A stretch of DNA of 64,000 bases from Chaetoderma sp. LZ-2023a. Taxonomy: Eukaryota; Mollusca; Caudofoveata; Chaetodermatida; Chaetodermatidae. Of this stretch, positions 1-8,920 are shown piece after piece. The notes below the pieces were generated by a model. It was not told the DNA's origin. It saw only the letters and a program-made list of their open reading frames with translations, and ran no database searches. The stretch is taken from contig CM067370.1 in assembly GCA_034401795.1 (NCBI GenBank), forward strand, positions 50,828,414 through 50,892,413. The letters are read 5' to 3'. The stretch's first letter is position 1; every line of letters starts with the position of its first letter. The position numbers and the translations under genes are program-made.

Positions 1-785
1 TCGCTGAAGCAGTTTAACAGCACCCTTGGCTTTGGAGACATGTGACACACCATCTACGTGTAGGATGCCCCCCCTGGAGGTTAACAGCTTCTTCTGGTCC
101 ATCGAATGGACGACGCAGCAGGAGTTTTCCACCTGTAACCCCGATCCGGTGACCCACCCTTGCCAGGGAGAAACCTTCACCTATGTAGGTGAGGAAGGAT
201 GATCCCCGATTGTAGAGCTTTCGAAGTGTTCCATCCTTTTTCACAACAGTGGAGAGGGGAGTAACCTCTATGTCAATGACTGCGGGAGGCCTATATATGG
301 GCAACCATGTTTTCCAGTCACCCCCAGGTCCAGCGCTGTACCACACTTCATTCTTCTTAAGTATGAACTGCAGGTTTTTTCCCAGTTTCAATAGCAGACC
401 ATCATGGGTCATCGGCGGGGCACCGCTTGAATAGGGTTTGACCAGATGAAAGCTGAGGTCGTTATTTAGGGTGTTGATGTCTGCACCTCTGTATCCGAGA
501 GCTCAATCAACGGCTCGAGGATGTACATGCTCTTCAGGAAATAGTACCGAGACACGATCTTGTGGCCATCTATGTTGCGACCCAGGCGCTCCTTTGACAC
601 ATCCTTGAGGTCTGTGAGCAGCTCCACCCCATCACCACCAATGGGGTGGAGGGAAAATGCCTTTGAGCTTGCTTCGTACTGTAGGGCGAATGACTTGCCA
701 TCACTCTCTTCTACCTTGGCAGCAGCAACTGCGTACACATCTGCCAGTCAGCAAGACCAGTCGAGTGAGCAAATATGGGTTCCAT
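1..785 (-). pseudogene. Polinton accessory protein A (broken, runs off left edge)
   Basis: No known function is recognised. The likely start is the ATG at 785 on the minus strand, 37 bases from the divergent start of the next gene at 823. Coding sequence can be followed through several frames: a shift near 752, a long open stretch from 738 to about 486, a shift near 485, an open stretch to about 170, then another frame that stays open to position 1 and so leaves the window. The segment around SDGVELLTNLKDVS in copy 2 (minus strand, 40983-40705) matches GDGVELLTDLKDVS here, which shows this is a real gene conserved between two diverged elements. No signal peptide or catalytic motif was seen. 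It could be a virion or fibre-like protein, but nothing in the sequence proves that. Confidence 0.6.
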
Positions 786-803
786 AACACGCTATAGGAG
801 GGG

Positions 804-810
804 TTTAAAC
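804..810. promoter_or_regulatory. TTTAAAC motif between divergent Polinton genes A and B
   Basis: The palindromic core TTTAAA lies in the 37-base gap between the divergent starts at 785 (minus) and 823 (plus). An identical TTTAAAC lies at 40913-40919, 15 bases before the homologous start in Polinton copy 2. Similar boxes precede several other genes of this element (around 3955, 4063, 4088, 7030, 7054, 8481 and 8900). A core promoter or TATA-like element is the likely role; this is inferred from position and recurrence only. Confidence 0.45.
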
Positions 811-822
811 AGGAGATATAAC

Positions 823-1198
823 CATGCCGACTGTCCGACTGCTGCTCTCCGGTGCTGAGAACATAATCTCACCCTCTAGAGGCGAGATGGGTGGTACAGT
901 ACCGTGTAGAATGGGTCCTCTTTAAGGTGCCCCAGCAGGGCACAACATACATACACGCCGATGTATTACATCAACCTCCGGGAAGTGCACACAGTAGCTC
1001 ACTGGTAGAAGTCAGCCGGGACGTGATAGCGTATCTCCCAGGTGCCAACAGCAACCTATGGAAAGATATCAGTCCTAGCCTGTTCACACATGTAAATCAC
1101 CTGTTTGACAGCCCCTCCATTAACATATATGCCAGCACGGATGGGGTATGGGACGCCCATTTAGAGTTTACCCTCTTATTAAGCATTGACCTGACATA
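823..1198 (+). pseudogene. Polinton accessory protein B (one frameshift)
   Basis: The ATG at 823 opens a short frame beginning MPTVRLLLSGAENI that stops after 33 codons. The body of the protein continues from about 888 in another frame to a stop at about 1198, giving roughly 125 residues if counted across the break. No catalytic motif or membrane segment is obvious and the family is not recognised. Copy 2 has the same start context and a matching downstream part (40934-41310), where a 130-bp MITE interrupts it. The start at 823 is preferred because copy 2 preserves it and because of the TTTAAAC box upstream. A virion or regulatory protein is possible, but function is unknown. Confidence 0.55.
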
Positions 1199-1231
1199 AT
1201 ATCATACCAGGAATATCTGACCTTTGCCGAG

Positions 1232-1963
1232 ATGATGAAGCGCCCACTACAGGGTTGCCCCTTCAGGACCCCTGCACAGATGCTCGCACAGCAACGGATC
1301 TGTCAACAAGAAGGAGAGCAACTACAACGAGAGAGCTGGTATCAACAGAATGCGAGCATTGCAAGGAGGCGAAGGAACAGTGAAGGTTCCCGATACTGGC
1401 AGGCCCTCCTGGAGGAGGGTAGGCGGGACAATGTCTTCACATACGACGATGAGCCAGATGTAGCGGAGACCGTGGACGATGCAGTGGAGACCGCGGACGA
1501 GGATGAGCCAGAGAGTAAGCGGGATGATGTCTTCACATACAACGATGAGCCAGATGTAGCGGAGACCGCGGATGATGTAGCGGAGACCGCGGACGAGGAT
1601 GAGCCAGAGAGTAAGTGGGATGAGGTCTTCACATACGACGATGAGCCAGATGTCTTCACATACGACGATGATCCAGGTGTCATCACAGACGAGGATGAGC
1701 CAGATTTCATACAATGGGAAGTGGAGATGGCGCAGAAATGTAAGACCAAGAAAGCCATCCAGCGGCGGACCTACTATCTTGGTCATAAGGTGAAGTTCCA
1801 GATGTCACATCTCAGAAAGCTACTGGCACCCGACATAGTGCTGGATGACCTCTGTCTAAGAGACGCCTGTCTCGACACCAGCAAGCTGGCACAGTTCGTC
1901 AGGCTCGCCAAAATGCACCCTTCTATGACTCATGAGCAGATTCTGCAGGTGATTCAGGTTTAA
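1232..1963 (+). CDS. Polinton acidic repeat protein C with VAET repeats (intact, 243 aa)
   Basis: This is an uninterrupted 243-residue ORF. Residues 1-65 are basic and glutamine/arginine-rich. Residues about 68-165 are very acidic and built from a repeated unit of the form D-V-F-T-Y-D-D-E-P-D-V-A-E-T-A-D-x-x-A-E-T-A-D-E-D-E-P-E, with three to four imperfect copies. A basic C-terminal part (about 165-243) follows. No enzyme domain is recognised. The VAET/AET units recur in two other proteins of the same element (minus-strand gene at 6079-7030 and gene at 8490-8918). The copy 2 homologue (41355-41860) keeps the ends but lacks most of the repeat. Acidic plus basic composition could suit a DNA- or capsid-binding scaffold, but that is only a guess. 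Confidence 0.7.
   Translation: MMKRPLQGCPFRTPAQMLAQQRICQQEGEQLQRESWYQQNASIARRRRNSEGSRYWQALLEEGRRDNVFTYDDEPDVAETVDDAVETADEDEPESKRDDVFTYNDEPDVAETADDVAETADEDEPESKWDEVFTYDDEPDVFTYDDDPGVITDEDEPDFIQWEVEMAQKCKTKKAIQRRTYYLGHKVKFQMSHLRKLLAPDIVLDDLCLRDACLDTSKLAQFVRLAKMHPSMTHEQILQVIQV
1430..1712 (+). repeat. Coding tandem repeat (acidic VFTYDDEPDVAET units)
   Basis: Imperfect direct repeats built on cttcacatacgacgatgagc and gtagcggagaccgcggacga occur several times inside gene C. The repeats are in frame and translate to alternating FTYDDEPD and VAETADE blocks. Unit number differs from Polinton copy 2, which points to expansion or contraction within the gene. Confidence 0.75.
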
Positions 1964-1978
1964 TCCTCCAGATATACT

Positions 1979-2494
1979 ATGGCAAAATCAGAGTGGCGGA
2001 AGCAACCAGAAATATACCCCTCCCTGGGTGCTGACGAGGGCGGTATCATCCATGGCTGGCAACTCCAGCAGATAGATACCATCAGGCAGAATCTCGTCCA
2101 TGAGGCAGAAAAGTACAGCAGAATGCGCAGGCGATATAAGCCAGCCTACAACGTCCTCGTGCGTATAAGCAGTGCTACGGGTGTGATTGGAGCCAGTGCT
2201 GGTGTGGCAGCTGTTGCCACTCTCGCTACAGGGGTGGGTGCCAATGTCACCATCCCGCTGGGTAGCGTGACAATAGCCGCCACTGTCTTGGCCACAAGCT
2301 TGGGGGTGGGGCAGCAGCAGATCACAAGGAGGCTGGAGAAGCATGCTAAGTACGTGGCACTGGCACAGAGTATGATACAGACTATCGACGAGTCTGTCAG
2401 CAAAGCTCTCGAGGATGGCCATCTCACCGATGAAGAGTACCACCATATATTGAAGGTCCAAGCCCTGTACCGCATGGAGAAACCTAAAGTGTGA
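1979..2494 (+). CDS. Polinton hydrophobic protein D (intact, 171 aa)
   Basis: This ORF is intact, 171 residues long, and starts 15 bases after the stop of gene C. Residues 1-60 are charged, about 60-110 are a long Ala/Val/Gly/Thr-rich hydrophobic stretch able to form one or two membrane segments, and 110-171 are amphipathic with the sequence SLGVGQQQITRRLEKHAKYV. The copy 2 homologue is split by a 1.65-kb insertion (parts at 41.9-42.16 kb and 43.82-44.05 kb) but keeps SLGVGQ and the downstream DESVSKAL-like segment. A membrane-active minor virion protein would fit this pattern in virus-like elements; no family match can be named. Confidence 0.7.
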   Translation: MAKSEWRKQPEIYPSLGADEGGIIHGWQLQQIDTIRQNLVHEAEKYSRMRRRYKPAYNVLVRISSATGVIGASAGVAAVATLATGVGANVTIPLGSVTIAATVLATSLGVGQQQITRRLEKHAKYVALAQSMIQTIDESVSKALEDGHLTDEEYHHILKVQALYRMEKPKV

Positions 2495-2530
2495 CAGCAA
2501 TACCTCAAAGGCTCCAGCGGGAGGGTTGAT

Positions 2531-3470
2531 ATGGAGGAGTTAAAAAACGAGATGTGGAGTAAGTTTCACCCTGCTTCACTCCTATTCTGGTACTCCTGAA
2601 GCTGTGCTCATCGCCGGCTGTCTCAGATTCCACATATACTTCATGGTGCGACGAATCCTCCATGAGCTGGGTGCAAGTCTCGCTGATACAAACGCCTTCC
2701 ACCCACAGCTCAACAGTCATAGCGTCTCAGGGGCCAACAGACTACAGAGAGAGGTTAGCGCTCACCCAGACTATCGGTGGCATGGTGGTGATTCCCCTAT
2801 CGAACATCCCCCCCCCACCCCGACGAGTAGGCCGTCGGAAGACAGCAACATTCTCGTTCGATCCAGACTCTGACTCTGGAGTGCTGGTGAAATATATGCA
2901 CATCACTGCCTTGCGGCAGGACTATCCAGATGTGTGGAAGTACTTTGTCCCACACACCACCTCAGGCCTCACACCTGCAGGGAACGTTCGGATCAACCAG
3001 TCCCTGGAAGCACTGTGCAACTGCCTCCTTATGGCACAGACCCATCTGAAGCATTCCATAGATGGTGTCAGCGGAGCAGAGGTCCAGGCCATGTGGCAGA
3101 CCCCAGTAGTCTTATTGCTAAGTTCCAGCAGGGGTTGCAGAAGGCCCGTCACAAACTTGACTTTGCTATTTCGCCACACCAACGGTTGATCGTGAACATT
3201 GAGGACCACCAAGTCAGGGGGTATAACAACATGATAGTCGAGGGGAGTTCCCCCGGTGTCCACTTCGGCTTCAACACTGACATCAACGCACCTACGCATA
3301 GTACAGGCCATACAGTCGTTCCAACCCTGACACTGCAGGCCGACGACACGGCAGCTCCAGGCGCCCCGACACTGCAGCCGGTCGACACGACACCGCTTCC
3401 CGTGGTAACTCTACGAGTGTTGTCAGGCCTAGCTATCGTGGCACTCGTGATCAGCCTACTCCGCTGCTAG
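2531..3470 (+). pseudogene. Polinton accessory protein E with C-terminal membrane segment (broken)
   Basis: The ATG at 2531 opens only 19 codons. The remaining coding sequence is spread over at least two further frames: 2662-3100, then about 3105-3470, which ends in a hydrophobic C terminus (VVTLRVLSGLAIVALVISLL). A proline/threonine-rich linker precedes that tail. Polinton copy 2 (about 44.06-45.30 kb) has several hundred extra bases between the equivalents of 2560 and 2600, so this copy has also lost an internal piece. The product looks like a secreted-side or membrane-anchored virion protein; its function is not recognised. It overlaps the tail of the opposing gene F by 15 bases. Confidence 0.5.
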
Positions 3471-3953
3471 CAAATCAGTTATAAGCCTATCCTGACTCTC
3501 TACAGTAGCAGTGGTGACCACGGTGGGACACTGAACCAGCTTGGCCTGCGCTACAGCCCCTATACCCGCTGCCAACATGCACATCCAAGGGCTGGAGGGT
3601 TCTGCAGTGCATCCTTTTTCCAGCTTGTAGTATCGCAGAGCCTTGTTCAGCTCTGAGTCCGGTGAGGCCATGGCGGTCTGCAGCTGCTGGAACACATCTG
3701 ACAGATACTCCCGATCCTTGTAGAACCCTTTAGCTCGCAGGAGCTGTTCGACGATACTCCCGCCCATGATAAGGTATTCGAGGAAGCAGATCTGTCCCTT
3801 GCCAAATCCTAGATAGAGCTTCACATCTATCAGCTCCTCTGTCAGCTCAGCACCAGAGAGCTGAGCGAGCTCATCTGGTGTCTTCTTCTTGTAGTCCTTC
3901 AACTCCCTCCGGAAGACCTCATAGTACTTCTCGCATATCGTGAGCCCCGACAT
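3456..3953 (-). CDS. Polinton accessory protein F (intact, 165 aa)
   Basis: This is an uninterrupted 165-residue ORF on the minus strand, starting MSGLTICEKYYEVFRREL. It is mostly helical in character, with charged stretches through residue 130, and ends in an Ala/Val/Thr-rich C terminus. No known domain is recognised. A diverged and broken homologue lies at the same relative place in Polinton copy 2 (minus strand, about 45800-45360), sharing the segment TPDELAQLSGAELTEEL as a near match. The start is supported by a TTTAAG/CTTAAAC box directly upstream at 3955-3960. It overlaps gene E tail-to-tail. Confidence 0.65.
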   Translation of the reverse strand: MSGLTICEKYYEVFRRELKDYKKKTPDELAQLSGAELTEELIDVKLYLGFGKGQICFLEYLIMGGSIVEQLLRAKGFYKDREYLSDVFQQLQTAMASPDSELNKALRYYKLEKGCTAEPSSPWMCMLAAGIGAVAQAKLVQCPTVVTTATVESQDRLITDLLAAE

Positions 3954-4094
3954 GTTTAAGATGTCTCAATAGAGAGATAAATATCCCTGAGTACGAATCC
4001 GGCCACCTGGCAGACGCAGACTGGGAAGATCTTATTAGCTCTCTCGACAGGGGACGCAGATGTTTAACAGCATTGTATACTCAGTGCTTAAACA

Positions 4095-4487
4095 ATGACA
4101 TCAACGGTACAGATCGTGAAGCAACTGGCCGAGAGCCAGGTGAGTCTTCAGAAGGTGGAGAACCTTCTGCGAACCAAGACACAGAAGTTACTTACCAAAG
4201 CAAACCTCTGGCAGTCCATGTCGCCAGTAACGTGGTGGCGAATGTGGCCATGCTGAAGATGACATGAGGTTCTTCCTGCCGCCACTGCGGCTGTCCTCGC
4301 TACAGTGGTGAGTGGGTTGGCCAGGTACTGTCTCAGAATAACTCACCCCATCCCAAAGATCGCCCTCAGTGGGGCCTCCTACACTGTTGCTGCCAAGATC
4401 ATGGGTGAACGTGTTACACTAATGGAGGCCGTGGTTATAGGGCTAGCAACGAGTGCAATGGCTGAGATCATCGTCGCCTATGTTTAA
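4095..4487 (+). pseudogene. Polinton small hydrophobic protein G (frameshifted)
   Basis: The ATG at 4095 starts MTSTVQIVKQLAESQVSL, an amphipathic helical N terminus. The frame shifts near 4205-4265, after which an Ala/Val-rich hydrophobic protein with two likely membrane segments runs to the stop at 4487 (ending AMAEIIVAYV). The homologous block in copy 2 is at 45.93-46.34 kb. The 4095 start is chosen because it lies next to a TTAAACA box (4088-4094) and is conserved in reading context. Function is unknown; a small membrane protein is inferred from composition. Confidence 0.5.
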
Positions 4488-4506
4488 CCCCTCTGAATAG
4501 TGAGAG

Positions 4507-4698
4507 ATGGATCACGAGACCGTTGCAGCAGATGAGGCATGGCGTGCCGGAGGGCGATGTGTAGCCGATAGTCGAGCACGCGGACTGAGGATTGCCAATA
4601 CCTGCAGAGAGGGCCAGTACCCTGAGCACTGCTACCTATTCACTTGGCCGACTGCGTGGTCCTCCTATGCCCAACTAGTTCACTGGGGGTATGACTAG
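4507..4698 (+). CDS. Polinton small ORF H (63 aa, uncertain)
   Basis: A 63-residue ORF begins at an ATG 20 bases after gene G and ends just after the next reading frame opens at 4691. It is rich in Cys, Trp and Arg, and contains the sequence REGQYPEHCYLFTWP. No family is recognised, and no clear counterpart was seen in copy 2, so it may be the remnant of a longer gene. Confidence 0.3.
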   Translation: MDHETVAADEAWRAGGRCVADSRARGLRIANTCREGQYPEHCYLFTWPTAWSSYAQLVHWGYD

Positions 4699-5215
4699 TA
4701 GGTTTAAGCACTATGACTCACTCACAGACGTAGAAAGCAAAGAGCTAGGCGATCTTGCTCACTTGGGCGAGGCACGCCTCAGTTCAGAGGACACTGTTGC
4801 CCCTATCTCTTTTCTAGACTTCAATGAAAAGGGAGCCCCATGGGAGATCCGAGGTACTATCCCAGCCCGAGATCTCATCGGGAACACTGAGACGGTAGGA
4901 CAATCGACCATTAACAAGGCCAAGACGTGTATACAAGGGGATGGGAATCAAGGAGGGCGATGATGCGAGGTATGCTTGGAGTCGATGAGGCTGGAGCCAT
5001 CAAGTTTATGGCCGAGTCCTATGCACAGGACCTGGTTAAGGATCTCCTGAAACCCACGGAGCTCATTCCGACAGGATGGAGAGAATCTCAAGATAGGCAC
5101 GCTCGGCTTGAGCCATATCACTGTCGATGGCCAAACAGGTGCTACCACCAGCCTCCGGCCACCAGAGGTGACGAAGTCAGGTTTCTTTGGTTTGCCGTTT
5201 AAGACCACAGGATAG
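4691..5215 (+). pseudogene. Polinton accessory protein I (multiple frameshifts)
   Basis: An open frame from 4691 begins MTSRFKHYDSLTDVESKELG and runs to 4963. The coding signal then moves to another frame (about 4960-5095: GVDEAGAIKFMAESYAQDL) and to a third that ends at the TAG at 5213-5215 with SGFFGLPFKTTG. Together this would be about 170 residues. No motif of known function is visible. It lies directly upstream of the packaging ATPase region, a place where small capsid-associated genes often lie in Polintons, but the role is only inferred. Confidence 0.45.
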
Positions 5216-5227
5216 TCATGGCTTCCC

Positions 5228-5440
5228 ATGCAAGTGGGTGCTGACAAAGGCCCTCTACGCTATCTTCTCAGCTGCTGCTGGGATTTCGTGCTTGATGCCT
5301 CCATCGCATCCTTCGTATCTGCCGGAGGTGCAGGATTCCCCGCTCTGCAGGTGAAAGAGCTGGTGCAGGAAGTACTGCCGTTTAGTTTCCCAGATATAGA
5401 CGAGGCTACCGCCGACCAAGTGCTAACCATCCGCCGCACG
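5228..5440 (+). CDS. Possible small ORF ahead of the ATPase
   Basis: An open frame of about 70 residues precedes the ATPase start at 5442 and is fused in frame with the ATPase body only because of the frameshift there. It has a Cys/Ala-rich hydrophobic start and a later segment QVKELVQEVLPFSFPDIDEA. It may be a separate small Polinton gene or part of a decayed one. Function is unknown. Confidence 0.25.
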
Positions 5441-5441
5441 C

Positions 5442-6148
5442 ATGTCTGTACCATTCGACAGTGGGCTGGCCGATGCTGGCCAAGTGGGGCTGATCATTGC
5501 CCATCAGTACACGGGAAGAACATCTTGCTGCGGGCTCTCCTGGCCGAACATCTACACTCTCAATACATCCTTCTGGTGTCTGACTCCGCCGCTGACGTGG
5601 TTGACAGTAATGATCAATGGTACAATGGCCCAATCACCAAGACGCAGAACCTGCAAGCACTGATGGAGAAGCTGCTGGCAGCCCGACTGACAGAACCACT
5701 TGTTCTAGTTATCGATGACCCTGCAATGGACCAGAAGACAGTCACCTACCTCAGCGACTTCACCAGGCGCGTCCGGCACACAAAGATAACTGTCTTCATA
5801 CTCTTTCAGAAGTACACCCGCGAGATCTCACCGGACATCCACCACAATGCCCGGTTGCCATACTTCAGCTCCAAATGTGGACATGCCCTGCTCGAGACCA
5901 TATATGACAGCCTAACCCTCAAGTAGACCAAAGTGTACTTTATCGCAGGTGTACAGAGGACAGCTGAGCTGTACCGCTTCATCTTCAGCAACAATGAGAC
6001 AGGTGAGCTATCACACTTCAAGCCATCTCCGGAAAAGGCGCAGACCTTCACCTACAAGCTAAATCCAGCCAGGAAACTAGCCTGCTCTACGCGTCATCGC
6101 AGACAGACTGTGCCGAGACCGCAGCGGTCTCCGCTGCAACCTTTTTAA
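5442..6148 (+). pseudogene. Polinton A32/FtsK-like genome packaging ATPase (frameshift plus in-frame stop)
   Basis: The likely start is the ATG at 5442 (MSVPFDSGLADAGQVGLII), with the P-loop region following at about 5490-5520. There a frameshift moves the coding frame to one reading GKNILLRALLAEHL. Walker B is clear as LVLVIDD at 5699-5719, followed by a helix and a FILFQKYT strand typical of this family. An in-frame TAG at 5924-5926 interrupts the C-terminal part, which stays open to 6148. The family pumps DNA into capsids in Polintons, virophages and large DNA viruses. With a damaged P-loop frame and a premature stop this copy cannot be active. Assignment rests on Walker B, the LLRALL helix after the P-loop, and the Polinton context. 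Confidence 0.75.
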
Positions 6149-7030
6149 TTCATCAGACGGCTGCGCGGTCTCCGCTACTTCGTCCGCGGTCTCCGCTACT
6201 TCGTCCATGGTCTCTGCTGCTTGAGGACCTTCGTCCATGGTCTCTGCTGCTATTTTGGCAGTTTCATCAAGTCCGTACTGTCGCCGAAACTACCCACTGA
6301 GGGTCCATGTCTAGGACTCTCTTCTTATGGAACTTCTCATGGAAGATCCACTTTGTCCATGCGTGATGAGCATCTGATTTGCGGGAGGATTTGATGAGGT
6401 AGTCCTGGTAGTTATCTGGGAATTTCAGAAATGCTGTTAGATTACTGGCCAATCTCCTGCGACCTCTTTCGTTGAAGATGTGCTCAACAGCCTCCTTGCG
6501 GCCAACAGTGAACCCCTCCTGAGTACCTTCTGCATGACCGGTGTCGTGGCTCTCCGCTACAGCAGCACTGACCTCCTCCCTGAAGTAGTTATTTGCTCGA
6601 AACTGGAGGCTATCCAGCATCTCTCGCTCTTCCTGGCTATGGAGTCTAAATACAGCAGCCCACTTCCCGTTAGTAGATCTTTGGGGCCGACCCTCGCCCT
6701 TTTGAGAGCTAGAATAACAGGACTGTTGGTTGGGGCCACAGGTAGATTGGGTAGTACCTTGCCCTGGGTGCTGTCAAACTTCCAGTAGAGTATCCGAGTC
6801 AGGAGTTCTTTTGTACTACGAGCTGGCGCTTCTTCTTCTATGGAGGCCAGTATCTCCGCATTAGACGAGGCCAGTATCTCCGCATCGGGAGGAGGTGTGA
6901 CCGTGGCTCGCTCGTGGATAATGTTGATGTCACGAAGCAGTCCTTGGACCCTGTCACAGTGGCTGTCGTGCTGACTGTCATGCTGCCTATGGACAATCTG
7001 CTGGAGAACTTTACCAAACATGGCAGCCAT
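6079..7030 (-). pseudogene. Polinton protein J with AET repeat tail (frameshifted)
   Basis: It starts MAAMFGKVLQQIVHR at 7030 on the minus strand. The frame shifts near 6620 (after LYLDSIA) to the one running to 6267, and shifts again near 6270 into a tail that carries AAETMDE, AAETMDE, VAETADE and VAETA units and ends in a basic segment at 6079. Across the breaks it is about 310 residues. The middle contains KLYLD/FLKFPDNYQDYL-like helical sequence, but no known domain is recognised. It is divergent from the capsid gene, with TTTAAA boxes in the shared gap (7030-7060). The AET units are the same as in genes C and L of this element. Confidence 0.55.
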
Positions 7031-7060
7031 TTAAAACCTCTATATACCCAGACTTTAAAC
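7030..7060. promoter_or_regulatory. Two TTTAAA boxes in a divergent promoter gap
   Basis: TTTAAAA at 7030-7036 abuts the minus-strand start at 7030, and TTTAAAC at 7054-7060 sits just before the plus-strand capsid gene. A TATATA sequence lies between them. The layout matches the A/B and K/L divergent pairs of the same element. Confidence 0.4.
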
Positions 7061-7070
7061 ATGCTGCAGT

Positions 7071-8122
7071 ATGTGCAACATCCAGATGGGGGCCATTGAA
7101 CCCGCGACATCGTACCGCACTGATCTTCGGAAGGACTGCCTGATGGTCATTCGACCCAGTATACACGATGAGAACTCATTGTCCGCTGCTAGAAAGTACA
7201 TTGCACAGATCCATCAGATCAAGAGCATGACACTCGAGTTCAAGCTTCAGAGCACAATAGAACAAACGATAGAGCTCCCGCGGGTTCTGAACAGGTGGGA
7301 GATCGTGCAGAGCAACAGCACCATGGACACCACCTATGTGAACGATGAGTACTAAGTGCTAGGTCCGCTGGCTCATGGCCCAACCTTCTATGCGAAGGGA
7401 AAGGGGTACTAGGCTGTGGGATGCAATGAGGGGTTCACGGAATTCGAACTACGGGCAGGTGTCGAGAAGCCTGTAGCAGTTCCACTCTTAACCCTCCTCG
7501 AGAACACACACTTGAATCCGGCTGCCATGCAGGATAGGCTGTTCCTCCGGGTGTACACTGAGCAGCTCGCAGATGCGACGATGAATGCTCCAAGACTTCA
7601 TGTCTGGCATGACGAGAATAACCAGGAGCTGAAGCAAATGGGTTCCAAGCAGCGGGTCGTGCATGTGGAGCGAGAACACCAGCAGGTCCAAGCCACAGCC
7701 AACCACCAGGTAGAGCTGACATTGCATCGTGGTGCATCGGACTGTGTTGCTGTTACGGTCCTGGTTCAGAAGGAAGGAGCCATCCAGCAGGTGGATAAGC
7801 TTAACGACTTCACGCTTGTGGTTGCTGGGACCAATGTTCTTGGTGAGGTACGCGAGCTGGCTGATGGCCAACTCTACAGACAGAAAACTAAGTTATATGC
7901 ACTTCTGCGCCTAACCAGTGAAAGCGACGACCTCGAGTCGACCCTCGAGGGCCGTCACCACCTCGGGGGCAGGGACATCCACCTAATCAGGGCAACCAGC
8001 TCAGCTTCAACATCGGAAACCTCATAGCTGGGACTTGCTCATTTGGTGTGACAGTACTTTACTTCGGCTATGCTAATGTATGCGTGTCGAACACATCAGG
8101 TATTCAGCTTGAGCGTGCATAG
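7071..8122 (+). pseudogene. Probable Polinton capsid protein (two in-frame stops, one frameshift)
   Basis: One reading frame runs from about 7071 through 7355, is stopped by TAA at 7353-7355 and TAG at about 7410, and stays open to 8027. A shift near 7985 moves the end into a frame that closes at 8120-8122 with GVTVLYFGYANVCVSN. The total is about 350 residues. It is beta-rich, with alternating hydrophobic residues, a PRVLNRWEIVQS segment and a conserved-looking NQLSFNIGNL-like end. Length and position (after the ATPase, beside small virion-like ORFs) suit a jelly-roll capsid protein, but whether it is the major or the minor (penton) capsid cannot be decided by eye. It overlaps gene K tail-to-tail at 8104-8122. 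Confidence 0.5.
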
Positions 8123-8466
8123 AGCATGACTCCTGCCGTGGTCCCCACTGTAGCTGCCACCACTATTATAGGCTCAGCTGTCTTCTGACCTGTCGATGCT
8201 TCATAGTCGAGCATTGGCTCAGATACAGCCTCGTAGTACTCATCGAGACTCTCATCTGCCTCTTTGAGGCTCTGGAGTTGTCGTCGGCGTGCCTCCCTCT
8301 GGCGCATATGCTCGAGGGCTTTGCTGTACTCAAACTTCTCCGTAGACAGCTTCTCCATCGCCTGGTTATGACGCTCATGCTCGACCTCTGCCGCCTTCTT
8401 GTTGGCGAAGCTGAGTCCCCAGTTCGCTAAGCCAAACACGCCCGCATTCAAGATTGCAGATGCCAT
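8104..8466 (-). CDS. Polinton protein K, helical with C-terminal membrane segment (intact, 120 aa)
   Basis: This intact ORF starts MASAILNAGVFGLANWGLSF. A small hydrophobic N terminus is followed by a charged, probably coiled-coil helix (about residues 25-75, rich in E, K, R and Q) and a C-terminal hydrophobic stretch IIVVAATVGTTAGVMLYA. Small proteins with this plan are common near Polinton capsid genes. The start at 8466 is divergent from gene L at 8490, with TTTAAAG at 8481-8487 between them. Function is inferred as a minor virion component; no named family is claimed. Confidence 0.65.
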   Translation of the reverse strand: MASAILNAGVFGLANWGLSFANKKAAEVEHERHNQAMEKLSTEKFEYSKALEHMRQREARRRQLQSLKEADESLDEYYEAVSEPMLDYEASTGQKTAEPIIVVAATVGTTAGVMLYARSS

Positions 8467-8489
8467 GCTATAGACTACAGTTTAAAGCG

Positions 8490-8918
8490 ATGTATGAACC
8501 AGAGGCTGATCCAGTCGAGGATATAGATGACGAGGACTATGAGGAGTACTATGATGAGGAGGATGCAGACGACTACGATGTAGCGGAGACCACAGGTGAG
8601 TATGATGCAGAGACCGCGCCTGAAGCCCGCAAGCTAGTACACAGAGCGAAAAGAATCTATCACACTTACATAAAAGGTTCTATCGGGCTGCAGGCAGCAG
8701 TTGGGGCTCTGATCGGTCTGTTCACAATGAAGGCTGGCGAGACGGTCTGCAAGATCGCCAACAATGCTCTCCATGGGGTGGAGAAGATTTCTGAAGCCAT
8801 ACCAGCCATCGCCTCAGGAGTAGGTACGTTCTTCGGAGTCGCAGGCCCTTGGCTACCGTACATTGCCATAGCACTCACGGCCATCAGGGCCACAGAACAT
8901 TTAAGCCGTACTATATAA
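8490..8918 (+). CDS. Polinton protein L, acidic N terminus and hydrophobic C terminus (142 aa)
   Basis: The chosen start is the ATG at 8490 (MYEPEADPVEDID), just after TTTAAAG; an upstream alternative at 8454 would run back over gene K's start. Residues 1-55 are extremely acidic and contain DVAETTGEYDAETA, the same AET motif found in genes C and J. Residues 60-142 form a basic turn followed by three Ala/Gly/Ile-rich hydrophobic helices. No enzyme motif is seen. The plan suggests a membrane-interacting virion protein with an acidic docking tail, which is inference only. Confidence 0.65.
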   Translation: MYEPEADPVEDIDDEDYEEYYDEEDADDYDVAETTGEYDAETAPEARKLVHRAKRIYHTYIKGSIGLQAAVGALIGLFTMKAGETVCKIANNALHGVEKISEAIPAIASGVGTFFGVAGPWLPYIAIALTAIRATEHLSRTI

Positions 8919-8920
8919 AG

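Noticed and set aside
1322..1786. Minus-strand ORFs of 138-154 residues opposite gene C
   Set aside because: They mirror the plus-strand acidic repeats; the plus frame has the sensible acidic/basic domain plan and neighbours in the same orientation.
1988..2508. Minus-strand ORFs opposite gene D
   Set aside because: Shadow frames; copy 2 conserves the plus-strand protein, not these.
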